A stretch of DNA of 64,000 nt from Magnetococcus sp. PR-3 (GTDB lineage: Bacteria > Pseudomonadota > Magnetococcia > Magnetococcales > Magnetococcaceae), in assembly GCF_036689865.1 (NCBI RefSeq), contig NZ_JBAHUQ010000036.1:1-64000 (forward strand), in the 5' to 3' direction. Each line of letters starts with the position of its first letter. Within the stretch, counting starts at the first letter, position 1. Both the position numbers and the translations under genes were made by a program. Positions 27,352 to 37,078 of this stretch are shown piece by piece. Under the pieces are notes generated by a model that was not told the DNA's origin, made no database searches, and was given only the letters and a program-made list of their open reading frames with translations.

Positions 27352-30300
27352 CGGTCACCACTCCCCCTGGGCAAGACATGAAGAACATCTTTGCTTGGCA
27401 TAACGCCTTGCCACTCGGGTGCATACATATCTTCCACACGAACGCCGGGTACCAGATATCGCCCAGGTGTGACCAGACGAACGCGGTAGAACAGATCCGT
27501 TTGTGCGTCTTTGTTAAAGGTAAGCGCAGCCATATAGCGATCTTCCAAGAACTCCTGATGGGTCAGTTTGCTTTGATTGGCGCGCAGCTTGATGCCATCA
27601 ATCGTCACGTCTGGCAGCTGCAAATTTGGATCAAGCCTGGGGTTTTCGATCTCAAACCCCGCCGGGAGCATATCCTCAATCAAGCCTTGTTTGACATGCC
27701 GGTTGGCCTTACGCACGGTTAACCGGACCAAAAGCCGCAGACCACTGGATACTTTTAAGCGGGAGAGATCTTCCCCAAGGTCTATCCCTTCAAGCGTATA
27801 ATAACGGCGTTGAATGTGAAGGTTCTGCATGGCACCTGTTGGGGCCTGTTTGGCATAGCCACTTAAGGTTGCACGCAGGTATTTTCGTTCTTTTGAGTGG
27901 TTTTCAATACGTGGTTTTTGGCTTGGATCGATCGTTATGAGCTGATAGGTCGGAGCCTCTGCCTGGGTTTTGCGTGTCATGCGATAGGCTTGGAATAGGG
28001 CAAAGCGCTCTTGTGTGCTGTACCACTGGCGACCTTGCATCTGTGTTTGTAAGGAGAACAGTAAGGGGGTTAAATCCAGGTTAGCGATCTTCTCTTTATG
28101 TAACAGGGCATAGATCCAGGCTGTATCCCGTACCGTCGAACCATAGTCATACAGAGCGTTGGGGGCCTGTTGACGGGGGGTCTTAAGCGCATGCAAGATC
28201 AGCTCTCTTCCCCGTTGTTTCTGGCCCTGGCGTAACATCGCGATCCCCAAGTGTACAAAGGGTAGGGGGCTCTGCATCTTCTTGGGGCGTGTTTCATACA
28301 ACTGGCGTAAGGTACCCGGTGCTGCTTTTTTTGCATACGAGAGCAGGAAGGCGGCATAGGAGCGGATGGCAAAGTTACCTTCATCGGTCAAACCACGATC
28401 AGGCTGCTGGTAGCGTTTGAACAGATAGCGTAAAGCCTTAGTGAGTTGGGGTTTGGGAATGGAAAAACCTTGCTCAATGGCATGGAACATTAAATCTACC
28501 ACATAGGCGGTGAGCCAAGCCTCCTCTGGGTTGCGACTACTCCATAAACCAAAGGCTCCACTCTGTTTTTGCATGCCCGCTATACGTTCAAAGCCCGCTT
28601 TAACCGCTTTTAACCGGGTGCTACGATCCATGGGTTTTTTAATACCAAAGCGCTTGGCCATGGCAGGGTCCACATAAAGCAGCGGCCACATACGGCTGGA
28701 GGTCTGTTCAAGGCAGCCATAGGGGTAGCTTATAAGGTTGCGGATGGCATCCCCTGCATCTATCGGGGGTTGGTTGGAGAGTGTCACCCCCAGGGTGGCT
28801 GTGCCCGGGATCAATTGATTCAGATTGTCATCCGAGAGCGCCCAATGTTGGCCGGGTTCAAGGGCCAGAGTGTAGCTTTCGGTGGTGGGGGTATAGGGGG
28901 GGCGCACCGCAATAGACCATTGGCGTTGTTTCTCTACCCCTTGCCCTTTGGCGTGGATCGTCAGGGTACCTGAGCCAAAGCCTGGTTTGGCTTGTAAGGG
29001 TAGCACCAGGGTGGTGCGCGCACCTTTGCTTAGGGTGACCATTTTTTGTGGCAGTGTGGTCTCAAGCAAGCCGCTTTGTTGAAGGCTCAGGATCAGGGTT
29101 TGATCCTTCTCGCTGTGATTATGGAGATCCAGACTTAAGCGGCTACGGTCACCGGGTGCCATAAAACGCGGGGTTGATGCCTCCATAACCAGAGGGGCAC
29201 GAACCACCATCTCTTGTTCGGCATGACCAAAGGTACGATCGGTATAGGCTATGGCCATTAACCGTAACGTCCCGTTAAAATCTGGCAGCTTTAGAGCCAC
29301 TTGAGCCGTTCCATCTGCACCAAGCTCAATAGGCTTAGGGGTGATTGCCACAATCTGGACCGTTGGTTTAATCCGTGGCCCACCATGATCTGCAGCGTCC
29401 ATATCGCCCCCAAAGCGGCGTTTGGCCCAATCCCCCTTCTTCGCTTCCATAACCCGATGATAGAGATCATGCATCTGCCCACTGTAGGCCAGTTTCTCAA
29501 AAAAGAAGCGATTCGGATCCGGGGTTTTAAAACGGGTAATGTTGAGCACGCCAACATCCACCGCGACCAGTCGTATATGGGTTTTTGGTGGAAGAGAGCC
29601 GGTGACACGCACGGTGGCCTGAACGGTCTGTTCCGGCTCTACAAGTGTAGGGGCATCAATCTCAAGGGCCAGTTTTCGGTCCTGCCGGTTGAGAGGTAGG
29701 TGCAACATGCCGACAGCACGTGTGGGGGTCCGTATACTATCCATGCCGTGTGGGCGTAGATGCATCGTGGATATGTACAGGTCATGGCGGTTCCAGCTTT
29801 GGCCAACAGGAATCTCCACCGTGGTCCCTTGGGCGGGTGTATCAACCCATTTTTTAAAGAGCATCTGGTCCGACTCAACCATCACCAGTGTGCGACCAGC
29901 ATGGGGTGGGCGCAGGCTTAGCTGAACGGTGTCACCAAGGTTGTAATGGGGTTTGTCTAAGGTCATAGCGACCCGATCCGGGCGGGCGCTGGGGGTGTTG
30001 TCTCCACGGGACCAACCCGCTTTAAAGCGGTGAATGCTCTTGAGCCCTGTTGAGGGATCGAGTATCTCCAGGCGGTGGTCGCCCCATTGGGCATTAAAGC
30101 TGATTGTAGCTTTTTTGCCCTGCACCAGGTTTAGATCCTGTTCATGAATGGCATACTCAGACTTGGTGATGTTGTGGTGCCACCCTCTACTGTCACTATA
30201 GACCCAACTGTAGTTACGCTCTTCATAGATCACTTTGATCTGTAGATTCTGCGCCTGAAGCAAGGCACCCTTTTTATCGGTACGGATCACCTCAAACGAG

Positions 30301-32081
30301 GTGGGTTTGTCCCGAGGGGCATAATCCCCGTCATAGAGGGGGCGTATACCCACCAGTTGCTGGGCTGGCCATAGGGAAGTACGAAGGGTACGGGTAACCG
30401 CACGACCACCGGTTTCGTTAAGATCCACCCTTAGACGAAGTTGGGCAGGTTCTTGTAGTTTAAAATCTGCGAGGGGTAGGTTAAAAACCTGGTGACCATG
30501 TTGGTCCAGCGTCAGGCTTTGTTCTGACCATTGGTGTAGGCGGGAAGAGGCGGTGCTGTTGCCAAAGAAAAAGTCTGGCCACTGCGGTATCGGGTGGGTG
30601 TCCTCATGCAAACTGGCAAAAACGTCGGCACGTAACCCAGCTGCAGGGGCGCCGTAGAGAAAATCCCCCTGTAAACCAACCTGCCAGCCCTTCTCTAGGG
30701 TTGCCCCCGTTGGATTATTCTTGAGTTGAAGCTTTAACCGTTCGGGTAAAAAAGGCTCGACCTGAAAGCGATACTCCCCTTCAGCGGGGCGTTTTTGTTC
30801 GGCTGCAACCTGTACCCGCCACTGCCCAGTTTGAACATCATCAGGTAGTTTAAAGATAATGCGGGTATAGCCTTGGGCATCGGGTAAAACCCAATCTTTT
30901 TTGGCCAAACGGCCATCGGGGCGGAAGATCTGGTAAAACAGTGTGCGCTTGGGTATAGGCGCGCCATCATGATCCCGTTGTAGTACCTCAACTAAAGCAG
31001 TTTCACCAGGCCGGTAGAGATCACGGGGTCCAAACAAAAAAGGTTTAATCGGTTGATGGTTGGGCCCATGGATGGAAAATTCCGAGAGATCCAGTTCACT
31101 ACGATCCAAGGGAAGCATGGCAAAATGTTTGCCGCGTCTGGCTAGGATAAGACCGGACAGATCTTTGTCACTGCGCAGGGCCACATGACCTTGTGTATTG
31201 GTTCTGAGCACTAAGGGTTTAAGATCCTCCCGGTGCAGGGTTATCTCGGTATGGGCCAGGGGTTGACCATCGGTCAAACTAACCGCAAACAACTCGGCTT
31301 GTTTTTTCCCATAACGGCGTAGATGAAGACCAATATCGGTGACAAAAAAATAGCTGGCTTCGTACTGATGGAACTGACCAGGGCGGCGCATGACAGCAAC
31401 ATATAGCCCGGGTAGCTGTAGTTGCGGTATCTCACCAATGGGGAGGTTGGTGGTCAGGGTCTGGTTGGGGTCTCCCCCCGTACGGTAGCGACCACTGTAG
31501 ACACTCTCACCATCTCCTGCCCAATCACTGGCCTCCCAAGCTTCTATCGCCCGCTGGCCACGGGATGTAAAGATCCCCCCAAACTTGATGACTGCTGCAT
31601 CCTTTACCCGAATAAACTCCACCATCACTTCCGGTACATTAACGGTGGTAATGGGTAAGCCAACCTCTTTACGGGCCGGAATAACCAAACCATTGGCCGC
31701 AAAGTTAAAGCCGGGTGGGCGGGCTTGGGTTTTGATCTTATAGACCTTACCCAATTGCAGAAGCTCGCCACCCTTGGCGATAACTCCCGGTTCTACCGCA
31801 ATTTCATAGCGGGTTGAAGGTTGTATGAATGGGAAATAGAGTTGCTGCCCATCCTCGCTTTTTACCCAGCGACCACTGACCGGTTTATCTTTGAGAAGAA
31901 CGGAGATCTTCCATTGGCTTTGATCTGCTTCGGCCAGTGGATGGGAAAAACGTAACATCAGGGCTGGGCGCCCATCCAACAAGCGTTCATCTGCCTGAAT
32001 AATTTTAAAGGGCGCTGCAGATAGCACCTGAGGAAATGCCCCGAGAAGCAGTGTAAAGAGGATTAAAAGACGGATGACCAT
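27348..32081 (-). CDS. Alpha-2-macroglobulin family protein (YfhM-like)
   Basis: A 1577-residue exported protein with a signal peptide (about 1-22, ending LSA). It has the MG domain series, a bait-region-like middle, and the thioester motif PYGCLEQTSSR at about residue 1110, so it should form an internal Cys-Gln thioester that traps attacking proteases. The thioester-containing helical domain and a receptor-binding-like C-terminal domain follow. Bacterial homologues work in the periplasm with PBP1C in defence and repair of the wall after envelope breach. Here the signal peptide lacks a lipobox Cys, so it is not obviously a lipoprotein, unlike E. coli YfhM. It is the first gene of the two-gene operon with pbpC. 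Confidence 0.92.
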   Translation of the reverse strand: MVIRLLILFTLLLGAFPQVLSAAPFKIIQADERLLDGRPALMLRFSHPLAEADQSQWKISVLLKDKPVSGRWVKSEDGQQLYFPFIQPSTRYEIAVEPGVIAKGGELLQLGKVYKIKTQARPPGFNFAANGLVIPARKEVGLPITTVNVPEVMVEFIRVKDAAVIKFGGIFTSRGQRAIEAWEASDWAGDGESVYSGRYRTGGDPNQTLTTNLPIGEIPQLQLPGLYVAVMRRPGQFHQYEASYFFVTDIGLHLRRYGKKQAELFAVSLTDGQPLAHTEITLHREDLKPLVLRTNTQGHVALRSDKDLSGLILARRGKHFAMLPLDRSELDLSEFSIHGPNHQPIKPFLFGPRDLYRPGETALVEVLQRDHDGAPIPKRTLFYQIFRPDGRLAKKDWVLPDAQGYTRIIFKLPDDVQTGQWRVQVAAEQKRPAEGEYRFQVEPFLPERLKLQLKNNPTGATLEKGWQVGLQGDFLYGAPAAGLRADVFASLHEDTHPIPQWPDFFFGNSTASSRLHQWSEQSLTLDQHGHQVFNLPLADFKLQEPAQLRLRVDLNETGGRAVTRTLRTSLWPAQQLVGIRPLYDGDYAPRDKPTSFEVIRTDKKGALLQAQNLQIKVIYEERNYSWVYSDSRGWHHNITKSEYAIHEQDLNLVQGKKATISFNAQWGDHRLEILDPSTGLKSIHRFKAGWSRGDNTPSARPDRVAMTLDKPHYNLGDTVQLSLRPPHAGRTLVMVESDQMLFKKWVDTPAQGTTVEIPVGQSWNRHDLYISTMHLRPHGMDSIRTPTRAVGMLHLPLNRQDRKLALEIDAPTLVEPEQTVQATVRVTGSLPPKTHIRLVAVDVGVLNITRFKTPDPNRFFFEKLAYSGQMHDLYHRVMEAKKGDWAKRRFGGDMDAADHGGPRIKPTVQIVAITPKPIELGADGTAQVALKLPDFNGTLRLMAIAYTDRTFGHAEQEMVVRAPLVMEASTPRFMAPGDRSRLSLDLHNHSEKDQTLILSLQQSGLLETTLPQKMVTLSKGARTTLVLPLQAKPGFGSGTLTIHAKGQGVEKQRQWSIAVRPPYTPTTESYTLALEPGQHWALSDDNLNQLIPGTATLGVTLSNQPPIDAGDAIRNLISYPYGCLEQTSSRMWPLLYVDPAMAKRFGIKKPMDRSTRLKAVKAGFERIAGMQKQSGAFGLWSSRNPEEAWLTAYVVDLMFHAIEQGFSIPKPQLTKALRYLFKRYQQPDRGLTDEGNFAIRSYAAFLLSYAKKAAPGTLRQLYETRPKKMQSPLPFVHLGIAMLRQGQKQRGRELILHALKTPRQQAPNALYDYGSTVRDTAWIYALLHKEKIANLDLTPLLFSLQTQMQGRQWYSTQERFALFQAYRMTRKTQAEAPTYQLITIDPSQKPRIENHSKERKYLRATLSGYAKQAPTGAMQNLHIQRRYYTLEGIDLGEDLSRLKVSSGLRLLVRLTVRKANRHVKQGLIEDMLPAGFEIENPRLDPNLQLPDVTIDGIKLRANQSKLTHQEFLEDRYMAALTFNKDAQTDLFYRVRLVTPGRYLVPGVRVEDMYAPEWQGVMPSKDVLHVLPRGSGDR

Positions 32082-32207
32082 AAGGGAATCCTTATTAAGC
32101 TTTTAAAAATGGAGTATCTCTAAAAACTGTAGAGCAAGGCAGGAAACAGCACAAGGCTAACCCCACCCCCTAAGCGTGTGTTACCAAAAAAGCGTAACCA
32201 TAGGGGG

Positions 32208-33026
32208 TTAGGGAATGGCGGCTAGCCAAAAAAGGTAGGGTTGCTTGGGGGCTGAGGTGGGTTTAACTGAGGTGACGGTTAAACCCAGGATCTCCTCCCC
32301 TTCAATGGTATTGCTGGTGGTACCTTCCATCTCCAGCCAAGCATCCTTTACAAGCCCCTTAAGCATATCTTGTGGATCTTCTAAAAGTAAGCCAATGGGT
32401 GAGGCATCTGCCGCACAGCACGCAATGGCATAGCGGTAAAGAAGAGACATATTACCCTGGTGCCCAGGTTTATACTGTTGAACCTGTTGCGCATTTAGGC
32501 GCATTAAACGTCCAACCACCTTAACATGGGCCCCTGACTTTAAGGCTTCATGGCTATAGATATCGATCAGGTTGACATCAACCCGCTGACCGGAGGCCAA
32601 ACTGGCAGGATCAAACCCTTGAATATTGGACTGTTCCGCACCCTGTACTCGGATGGTGGAAAACCTTAAATTCTGCTCTTGTTGTAAAGTCAGGGTGGTA
32701 ACGCCAGTAATCCAAAACAGTAGCCAGGGTACAAAGTGGACCGCTGAAACGGCCAGTAGCTTAATCGGCTGAGGTGGCCCTTGTTGATGGTCATGATCGT
32801 GATGGTGACAGGTCGATGCCTCAGCCCCACGAGAGAGGTTTTGCCAAGCTTGGGTGATCAGAATTATGAGCATTAACCACCAGCCTGCACGCAACAGGGT
32901 GCTCTGTAAACTGGCCAGGTAGGCGGTATCATAACCCCCAAAGGTAATCCACCCCATAAACATCAACCAACCGCTCATCTGAAAAACCGGCGCCCAGAGT
33001 TGCCATTGTAGGATTAAACGGTTCAT
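32208..33026 (-). CDS. YcgQ-type (TIGR03943/DUF1980) membrane protein
   Basis: A 272-residue protein with several N-terminal membrane segments, a His-rich cytoplasmic or linker stretch (CHHHDHDHQQG, about 80-90) likely to bind metal, and a soluble C-terminal domain (about 125-270) with VDLIDIYSHEALKSG and VKVVGRLMR blocks. This fits the two-gene YcgR/YcgQ-type system, where a permease and this protein are always paired. Function is not settled; regulation by zinc is known for such pairs in Bacillus. The longer frame begins at 33068, but the ATG at 33026 overlaps the permease stop by four bases (ATGA). Confidence 0.82.
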   Translation of the reverse strand: MNRLILQWQLWAPVFQMSGWLMFMGWITFGGYDTAYLASLQSTLLRAGWWLMLIILITQAWQNLSRGAEASTCHHHDHDHQQGPPQPIKLLAVSAVHFVPWLLFWITGVTTLTLQQEQNLRFSTIRVQGAEQSNIQGFDPASLASGQRVDVNLIDIYSHEALKSGAHVKVVGRLMRLNAQQVQQYKPGHQGNMSLLYRYAIACCAADASPIGLLLEDPQDMLKGLVKDAWLEMEGTTSNTIEGEEILGLTVTSVKPTSAPKQPYLFWLAAIP

Positions 33027-34135
33027 AACATCGCCCCCCCACCCATAAGCAGATCCAACTGCCCCCATAGCACCTTATCCATAAAGAGTAGGAAAAGGCT
33101 GGTCGCCAGAATAATGGCAAGGCTAAAGAGCACGATAAAACGGGCGCGAAATAGGGCGCTATACATCAGTAACAGTTTAATATCCAGCATGGGCCCTAAA
33201 ACCAAAAAGGCCATATGGCTGACCACATCAAACTCCACAAAACTGGCCGCTAAAAAAGCATCGGCTTCTGAGCACAAAGACATGACAAAAGCGGCCGCCA
33301 TCATAATAGCGGGACCCACCAAAGGATCCCCCCCCCATTGGAAGAGACTCTCTTGGGGGATGAATGTTTTCATGCAACTGGCCAGGAATACACCAAATAA
33401 GAAGTAGGGGGTAATCTCTAAAAAATCTTCACGGACATGAAAAGCCAAGTCTCGCCAAATCCCAGCAAGGCGCTGAGGTAACGACCGTTTTTTCTGAGCG
33501 ATCTCAATGGGAATAAGGGTTGCTGGTGCCGGTTCAAAGGCCTCTGCATGGATCAGTGCCCGACGACGGCCATAGTGGTAAAAAAGCAGGGCAACCACAA
33601 TGGCGACCATCACCCCCCCCAAACCCCGAAGCATGGGATAGATGGGGTCTTTATAAAAGGCCAGCCATGTGCCCATAAGGACCACGGGGTTAAAGATCGG
33701 TGCAGCCAGCAGGTAGGCCAAGGTATGGGGCAGGGGGAGCCCTTTTTTTAGAAGACGCCTAGCTACTGGCACCACACCACATTCGCAGATGGGAAAAAGA
33801 GGGGATGCCAAAACGACGGCAGGAATACCTAAAAAACCCAGACGTTTGGCCATATTGGGTAAAAAACCAGCCGGTACAAAAAGCTCAATCAGTGCTGAGG
33901 CTAAAGTACCCATAATCATAAAGGGTGCAGCCTCTAAGGTGATGGCAATAAAGTAGGTGGAGAAGTTTTCCCGCCAACGGTTTCCTTGGCTGGATTGGCC
34001 ACTGAGAATCTGTTCTGCGGCGTCAGGTGCCAATAGTGTTGACAGCCAAGGGTTGAAAAACAGCGCGACAAACCCTACCAGAAGTAGGCTTAAAAAAAGT
34101 TTGTCTTGGGTGATGGTTGAGTGGCTGTGTGACAT
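33023..34135 (-). CDS. UPF0718/DUF318-type permease
   Basis: A 370-residue integral membrane protein with about eight to ten segments in two halves. The family motif is clear: PICECGVVPVARRLLKKGLP followed by LLAAPIFNPVV, and again SLCSEADAFLAASF with GPMLDIKLLLMY in the second half. Probably moves metal ions or another small solute; the substrate is unknown. First gene of a pair with the YcgQ-type protein, read from a promoter region with a 19-bp Zur-like palindrome 25 bases upstream of the start codon. Confidence 0.85.
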   Translation of the reverse strand: MSHSHSTITQDKLFLSLLLVGFVALFFNPWLSTLLAPDAAEQILSGQSSQGNRWRENFSTYFIAITLEAAPFMIMGTLASALIELFVPAGFLPNMAKRLGFLGIPAVVLASPLFPICECGVVPVARRLLKKGLPLPHTLAYLLAAPIFNPVVLMGTWLAFYKDPIYPMLRGLGGVMVAIVVALLFYHYGRRRALIHAEAFEPAPATLIPIEIAQKKRSLPQRLAGIWRDLAFHVREDFLEITPYFLFGVFLASCMKTFIPQESLFQWGGDPLVGPAIMMAAAFVMSLCSEADAFLAASFVEFDVVSHMAFLVLGPMLDIKLLLMYSALFRARFIVLFSLAIILATSLFLLFMDKVLWGQLDLLMGGGAML

Positions 34136-34159
34136 GGGAACCTAAAGGCTAGGGCGAAT

Positions 34160-34178
34160 AATGTAATATTATTACATT
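34160..34178. promoter_or_regulatory. Perfect 19-bp palindrome, Zur-like operator
   Basis: The sequence aatgtaata-t-tattacatt is a perfect 9-1-9 inverted repeat. It differs from the gammaproteobacterial Zur consensus core at only one symmetric pair of positions. It stands 25 bases before the permease start, where a repressor would block transcription. Confidence 0.65.
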
Positions 34179-34289
34179 GTGGCAGAACGCTATCCTACTC
34201 CGACCTTATGGTTTATGGAAAGGGTTTAATCTCATCTCTGTTTTTACGATAAATGGTCGGGAAGGGGGCTTGCCCTGGATCCTGCATGA

Positions 34290-35309
34290 TTAAGGATGAG
34301 GTACACGGTTAAGGGTATGTAGCGCATGCTGTGCTTGTTTATGGCCTTTATAGGCGGCGGCTTGTAGCCACTTTTGTGCCGTGTGGTGATTGCTCTTAAG
34401 TCCATATTTACCCTTCAGGTAACATAGGCCTAACTCATATTGAGCTTGGATATGCCCCAAACCTGCCGCCCGGTGAAATCCCTGAATAGAGCGTTCAATC
34501 TCATGTGTCGTGGCGAACTCATCTTCTAAAAAAGATTTGGCCATATAGTACAGGACATGAGGGTTGTCCTTTCTGGCCCTAAGGATCCACCCTTTTTCAC
34601 TTTGCCGTAATAAGGGGGAAGGGACCCAACTCGGGTCCGCCAATTGGGCCAACATGCCCTTGGCAAAATAATCCCCTTTTTGGGCAGCACGCTTAAACCA
34701 CTGTTTGCCCCGCTCAAGATCCTTCTTGACGCCCGTTCCTGTTAAATACATGGCGCCCAGATAACCCATGGCGCGGACATAGTTGGCACGGGCGGCCCGT
34801 CGGAACCATTTTTCGGCAGAGCCCATATGCTCTAGGCCATAGCCCTTAAGCCGAAAAATGCCTAAATAGTAGTGTGCTTTGGGCATTTTGGTTTGTGCTG
34901 CTTGGTGCATCCAATGTACAGCTCTGCCCTTTTGTTTGGGTCCGCCTAAGCCAAAAGCGTGCATGCCTGCTAAGTAAAATTGAGCCTCTGCTTCACCTTG
35001 CCATGCGGCAATGGTCAGCCACTGTTTGGCTTTTTTATAATCCTGAAGCCCAAATGATGGAACCATATGTATCTGCCCAAGCTTTAACTGAGCTTTGGCA
35101 TCCCCCAAAGTGGCATCCATAATATCTTCTTGCAGCCACAAGGGGGGCGTTGCCGTATATTGAGGGGGGGCAATGGGTGTTCTGTCTGGGGGGGAATAGG
35201 GTAGGTTAGAAGTCGCACAGCCAAATAACAGAGTGACCAGCAGGGCAGAAAAACCAAGTTTATAGAACCGAGGCAATGATATTGGGGGTAATAAAGGAAA
35301 AAAGATCAT
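34290..35309 (-). CDS. Sel1-repeat lipoprotein
   Basis: A 339-residue protein with a lipoprotein signal (LLFGCATS, lipidated Cys near residue 30), then a Pro-rich linker and at least six Sel1-like repeats (for example AQLKLGQIHMVPSFGLQDYKKAKQWL; GYLGAMYLTGTGVKKDLERG; AQYELGLCYLKGKYGLKSNH). Sel1 repeats are helical protein-binding units, so it is probably an envelope scaffold. No partner can be named. The last repeats are somewhat irregular. It is a single gene. Confidence 0.85.
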   Translation of the reverse strand: MIFFPLLPPISLPRFYKLGFSALLVTLLFGCATSNLPYSPPDRTPIAPPQYTATPPLWLQEDIMDATLGDAKAQLKLGQIHMVPSFGLQDYKKAKQWLTIAAWQGEAEAQFYLAGMHAFGLGGPKQKGRAVHWMHQAAQTKMPKAHYYLGIFRLKGYGLEHMGSAEKWFRRAARANYVRAMGYLGAMYLTGTGVKKDLERGKQWFKRAAQKGDYFAKGMLAQLADPSWVPSPLLRQSEKGWILRARKDNPHVLYYMAKSFLEDEFATTHEIERSIQGFHRAAGLGHIQAQYELGLCYLKGKYGLKSNHHTAQKWLQAAAYKGHKQAQHALHTLNRVPHP

Positions 35310-35413
35310 TAAAAGCGTTCCTCTATGCCGTAGTCCCTGTGCAAATAATGTTTCGTATTTGAATTTTACGATAAAGAGATCATTAGGCTAAGCAGAAACG
35401 AGGGTTGTAACCC

Positions 35414-35443
35414 AAAAAAACCCCGCCAAAGGCGGGGTTTTAA
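35414..35443 (-). terminator. Intrinsic terminator of the oad-hpf transcript
   Basis: Stem aaaccccgcc/ggcggggttt with loop aaa; followed by seven T in the minus sense. Lies about 25 bases after the hpf stop codon. Some activity on the other strand is possible. Confidence 0.9.
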
Positions 35444-35468
35444 TTATGGGCTCGTGCTTATAGATGCA

Positions 35469-35780
35469 TTAAGCGCGGGCGTGGCTCTTCTTGGTCTTCT
35501 CGGCCCACGTTTGCAGCTCATGGGTCAGGGTGTCCAAAGCTTCGTTAACCGCCGGAATAACTGTTGCTGCCTCTTTAGTGGAGGAGATGGTGTTGCCCGG
35601 TACATTAATGACCGTCTTTACCTCAGCACGTTGCGCATTTTTGTGCGACTTCCGCTCTATGCTCACGCGGGCGTGGGTAATAGGTCCAAAACGCTGATCC
35701 AGGGTCTGGAGCCGCGTGGTGATGCGATCGCGCAGCTCGTTACCGATATCCATTTGGCGGCCTTCAAGCTTGAGTTCCAT
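35469..35780 (-). CDS. hpf: Ribosome hibernation promoting factor (short form)
   Basis: A 103-residue RaiA/HPF-type protein with the beta-alpha fold pattern MELKLEGRQMDIGNELRDRI and ALDTLTHELQTWAEK, then a short Lys-rich tail. It binds the decoding centre of idle ribosomes. The length shows a short HPF or YfiA-like form, not the long dimerising type. It is 28 bases downstream of oadB and ends at the same terminator, so it may be read through from the decarboxylase genes. Confidence 0.85.
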   Translation of the reverse strand: MELKLEGRQMDIGNELRDRITTRLQTLDQRFGPITHARVSIERKSHKNAQRAEVKTVINVPGNTISSTKEAATVIPAVNEALDTLTHELQTWAEKTKKSHARA

Positions 35781-35808
35781 AGTGTCTTCCCTCTACGAAG
35801 GGTTTGTA

Positions 35809-36948
35809 TTATCCGCCAACGATAGCCAGCAATACACCAGCTGCAACGGCGGAGCCGATGACACCTGCCACATTGGGTCCCATGGCGTGCATCAGCAGAA
35901 AGTTATGATGGTTTGATTCTAATCCTACCTTATTTACCACCCTGGCCGCCATAGGAACCGCACTTACCCCCGCAGCACCGATGAGCGGGTTGACCTCTCC
36001 ATTGGTCAGACGGCACATCAGTTTACCCATGAGAACCCCAGTCGCTGTACCAATACCAAATGCGATCATACCCAGAGCCAGGATACCCAGTGTTTCAATG
36101 CTCAGGAATTTATCGGCAGAGAGCTTGGTGCCTACAGCCAACCCCAGGAAGATGGTGACAATGTTGATCAGTTCGTTCTGAGCCGTCTTAGAGAGACGTT
36201 CCACAACCCCACACTCACGCAGCAGGTTACCAAAGGTAAGCATACCGATCAGTGGTGCGGCAGAAGGAAGGAACAGTGCGCACAGAAGTAAGACCAGCAG
36301 CGGGAAGAAAACCTTTTCGGTTTTACTGACGGGACGCAACTGGGTCATCTCAATCTTGCGCTCATCCTCAGTGGTTAGGGCTTTCATAATAGGCGGCTGG
36401 ATAATGGGCACCAGTGCCATATAAGAGTAAGCCGCAACCGCAATGGCACCCATGAGATCTGGCGCCAGTTTGGAGGAGAGGAAGATGGCTGTGGGTCCAT
36501 CGGCACCACCAATAATACCAATGGCAGAGGCATCCGCCAGTGAGAATTCAAAACCGGGTAAGGCGTTCATCGCCAAAGCACCGATTAGGGTCACAAAGAT
36601 GCCAAACTGTGCAGCAGCGCCCAAAAAGATGGTGCTGGGTCGGGCGATAAGCGGCCCAAAATCCGTCAGTGCGCCAACCCCTAAAAAGATGAGGAGTGGG
36701 AATACACCGGAGCCAATACCAATCTCATAGACACTGTAGAGCATCCCGCCGGGTTCATTTAGTCCAGACAGGGGTATATTGCTGAGTATCGTGCCGAACC
36801 CGATGGGAATCAGCAACAGGGGCTCAAACCCCTTGACGATGGCAAGATAGAGCAGCAGGGCGCCGATGAGAATCATCAACGTCGTGTCCCACTGCAGATG
36901 GGCTAGACCAGTGCTTTGCGCCAGTACGCCCAATTTTTCCATGTACAT
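35809..36948 (-). CDS. oadB: Sodium-pumping decarboxylase, beta subunit
   Basis: A 379-residue membrane subunit of the oxaloacetate decarboxylase type sodium pump; about nine segments. Recognisable blocks are [24 protein letters not shown] early, [21 protein letters not shown] (with the conserved Asp in GGADGPT needed for Na+ and proton coupling), and [19 protein letters not shown] near the end. Start: the frame extends to 36960, but the ATG at 36948 has a perfect GGAGGT five bases upstream, with which the earlier ATG would overlap. Uses the energy of carboxybiotin decarboxylation to export sodium. Confidence 0.93.
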   Translation of the reverse strand: MYMEKLGVLAQSTGLAHLQWDTTLMILIGALLLYLAIVKGFEPLLLIPIGFGTILSNIPLSGLNEPGGMLYSVYEIGIGSGVFPLLIFLGVGALTDFGPLIARPSTIFLGAAAQFGIFVTLIGALAMNALPGFEFSLADASAIGIIGGADGPTAIFLSSKLAPDLMGAIAVAAYSYMALVPIIQPPIMKALTTEDERKIEMTQLRPVSKTEKVFFPLLVLLLCALFLPSAAPLIGMLTFGNLLRECGVVERLSKTAQNELINIVTIFLGLAVGTKLSADKFLSIETLGILALGMIAFGIGTATGVLMGKLMCRLTNGEVNPLIGAAGVSAVPMAARVVNKVGLESNHHNFLLMHAMGPNVAGVIGSAVAAGVLLAIVGG

Positions 36949-36990
36949 GGTGACCTCCATAGCGTTGAGCCATTACCATGACTCAACACC

Positions 36991-37058
36991 CATAACCCTG
37001 TACAGGGTTATGGTAAGCATCATCAAAGCCTAAGGGGCGGTGTCGCTGCACCGCCCCT
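36991..37058 (-). repeat. Two inverted repeats between oadA and oadB
   Basis: Two strong symmetric structures in the 130-base gap: a perfect 22-bp palindrome (36991-37012, cataaccctg centre ta), and a 10-bp stem aggggcggtg/caccgcccct with a six-base loop (37033-37058). Neither has a T run, so they are not plain terminators. Perhaps RNA-stability or attenuation elements that set the oadA to oadB ratio. Confidence 0.6.
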
Positions 37059-37078
37059 CGGCTCGGAGCGTTCAATCT

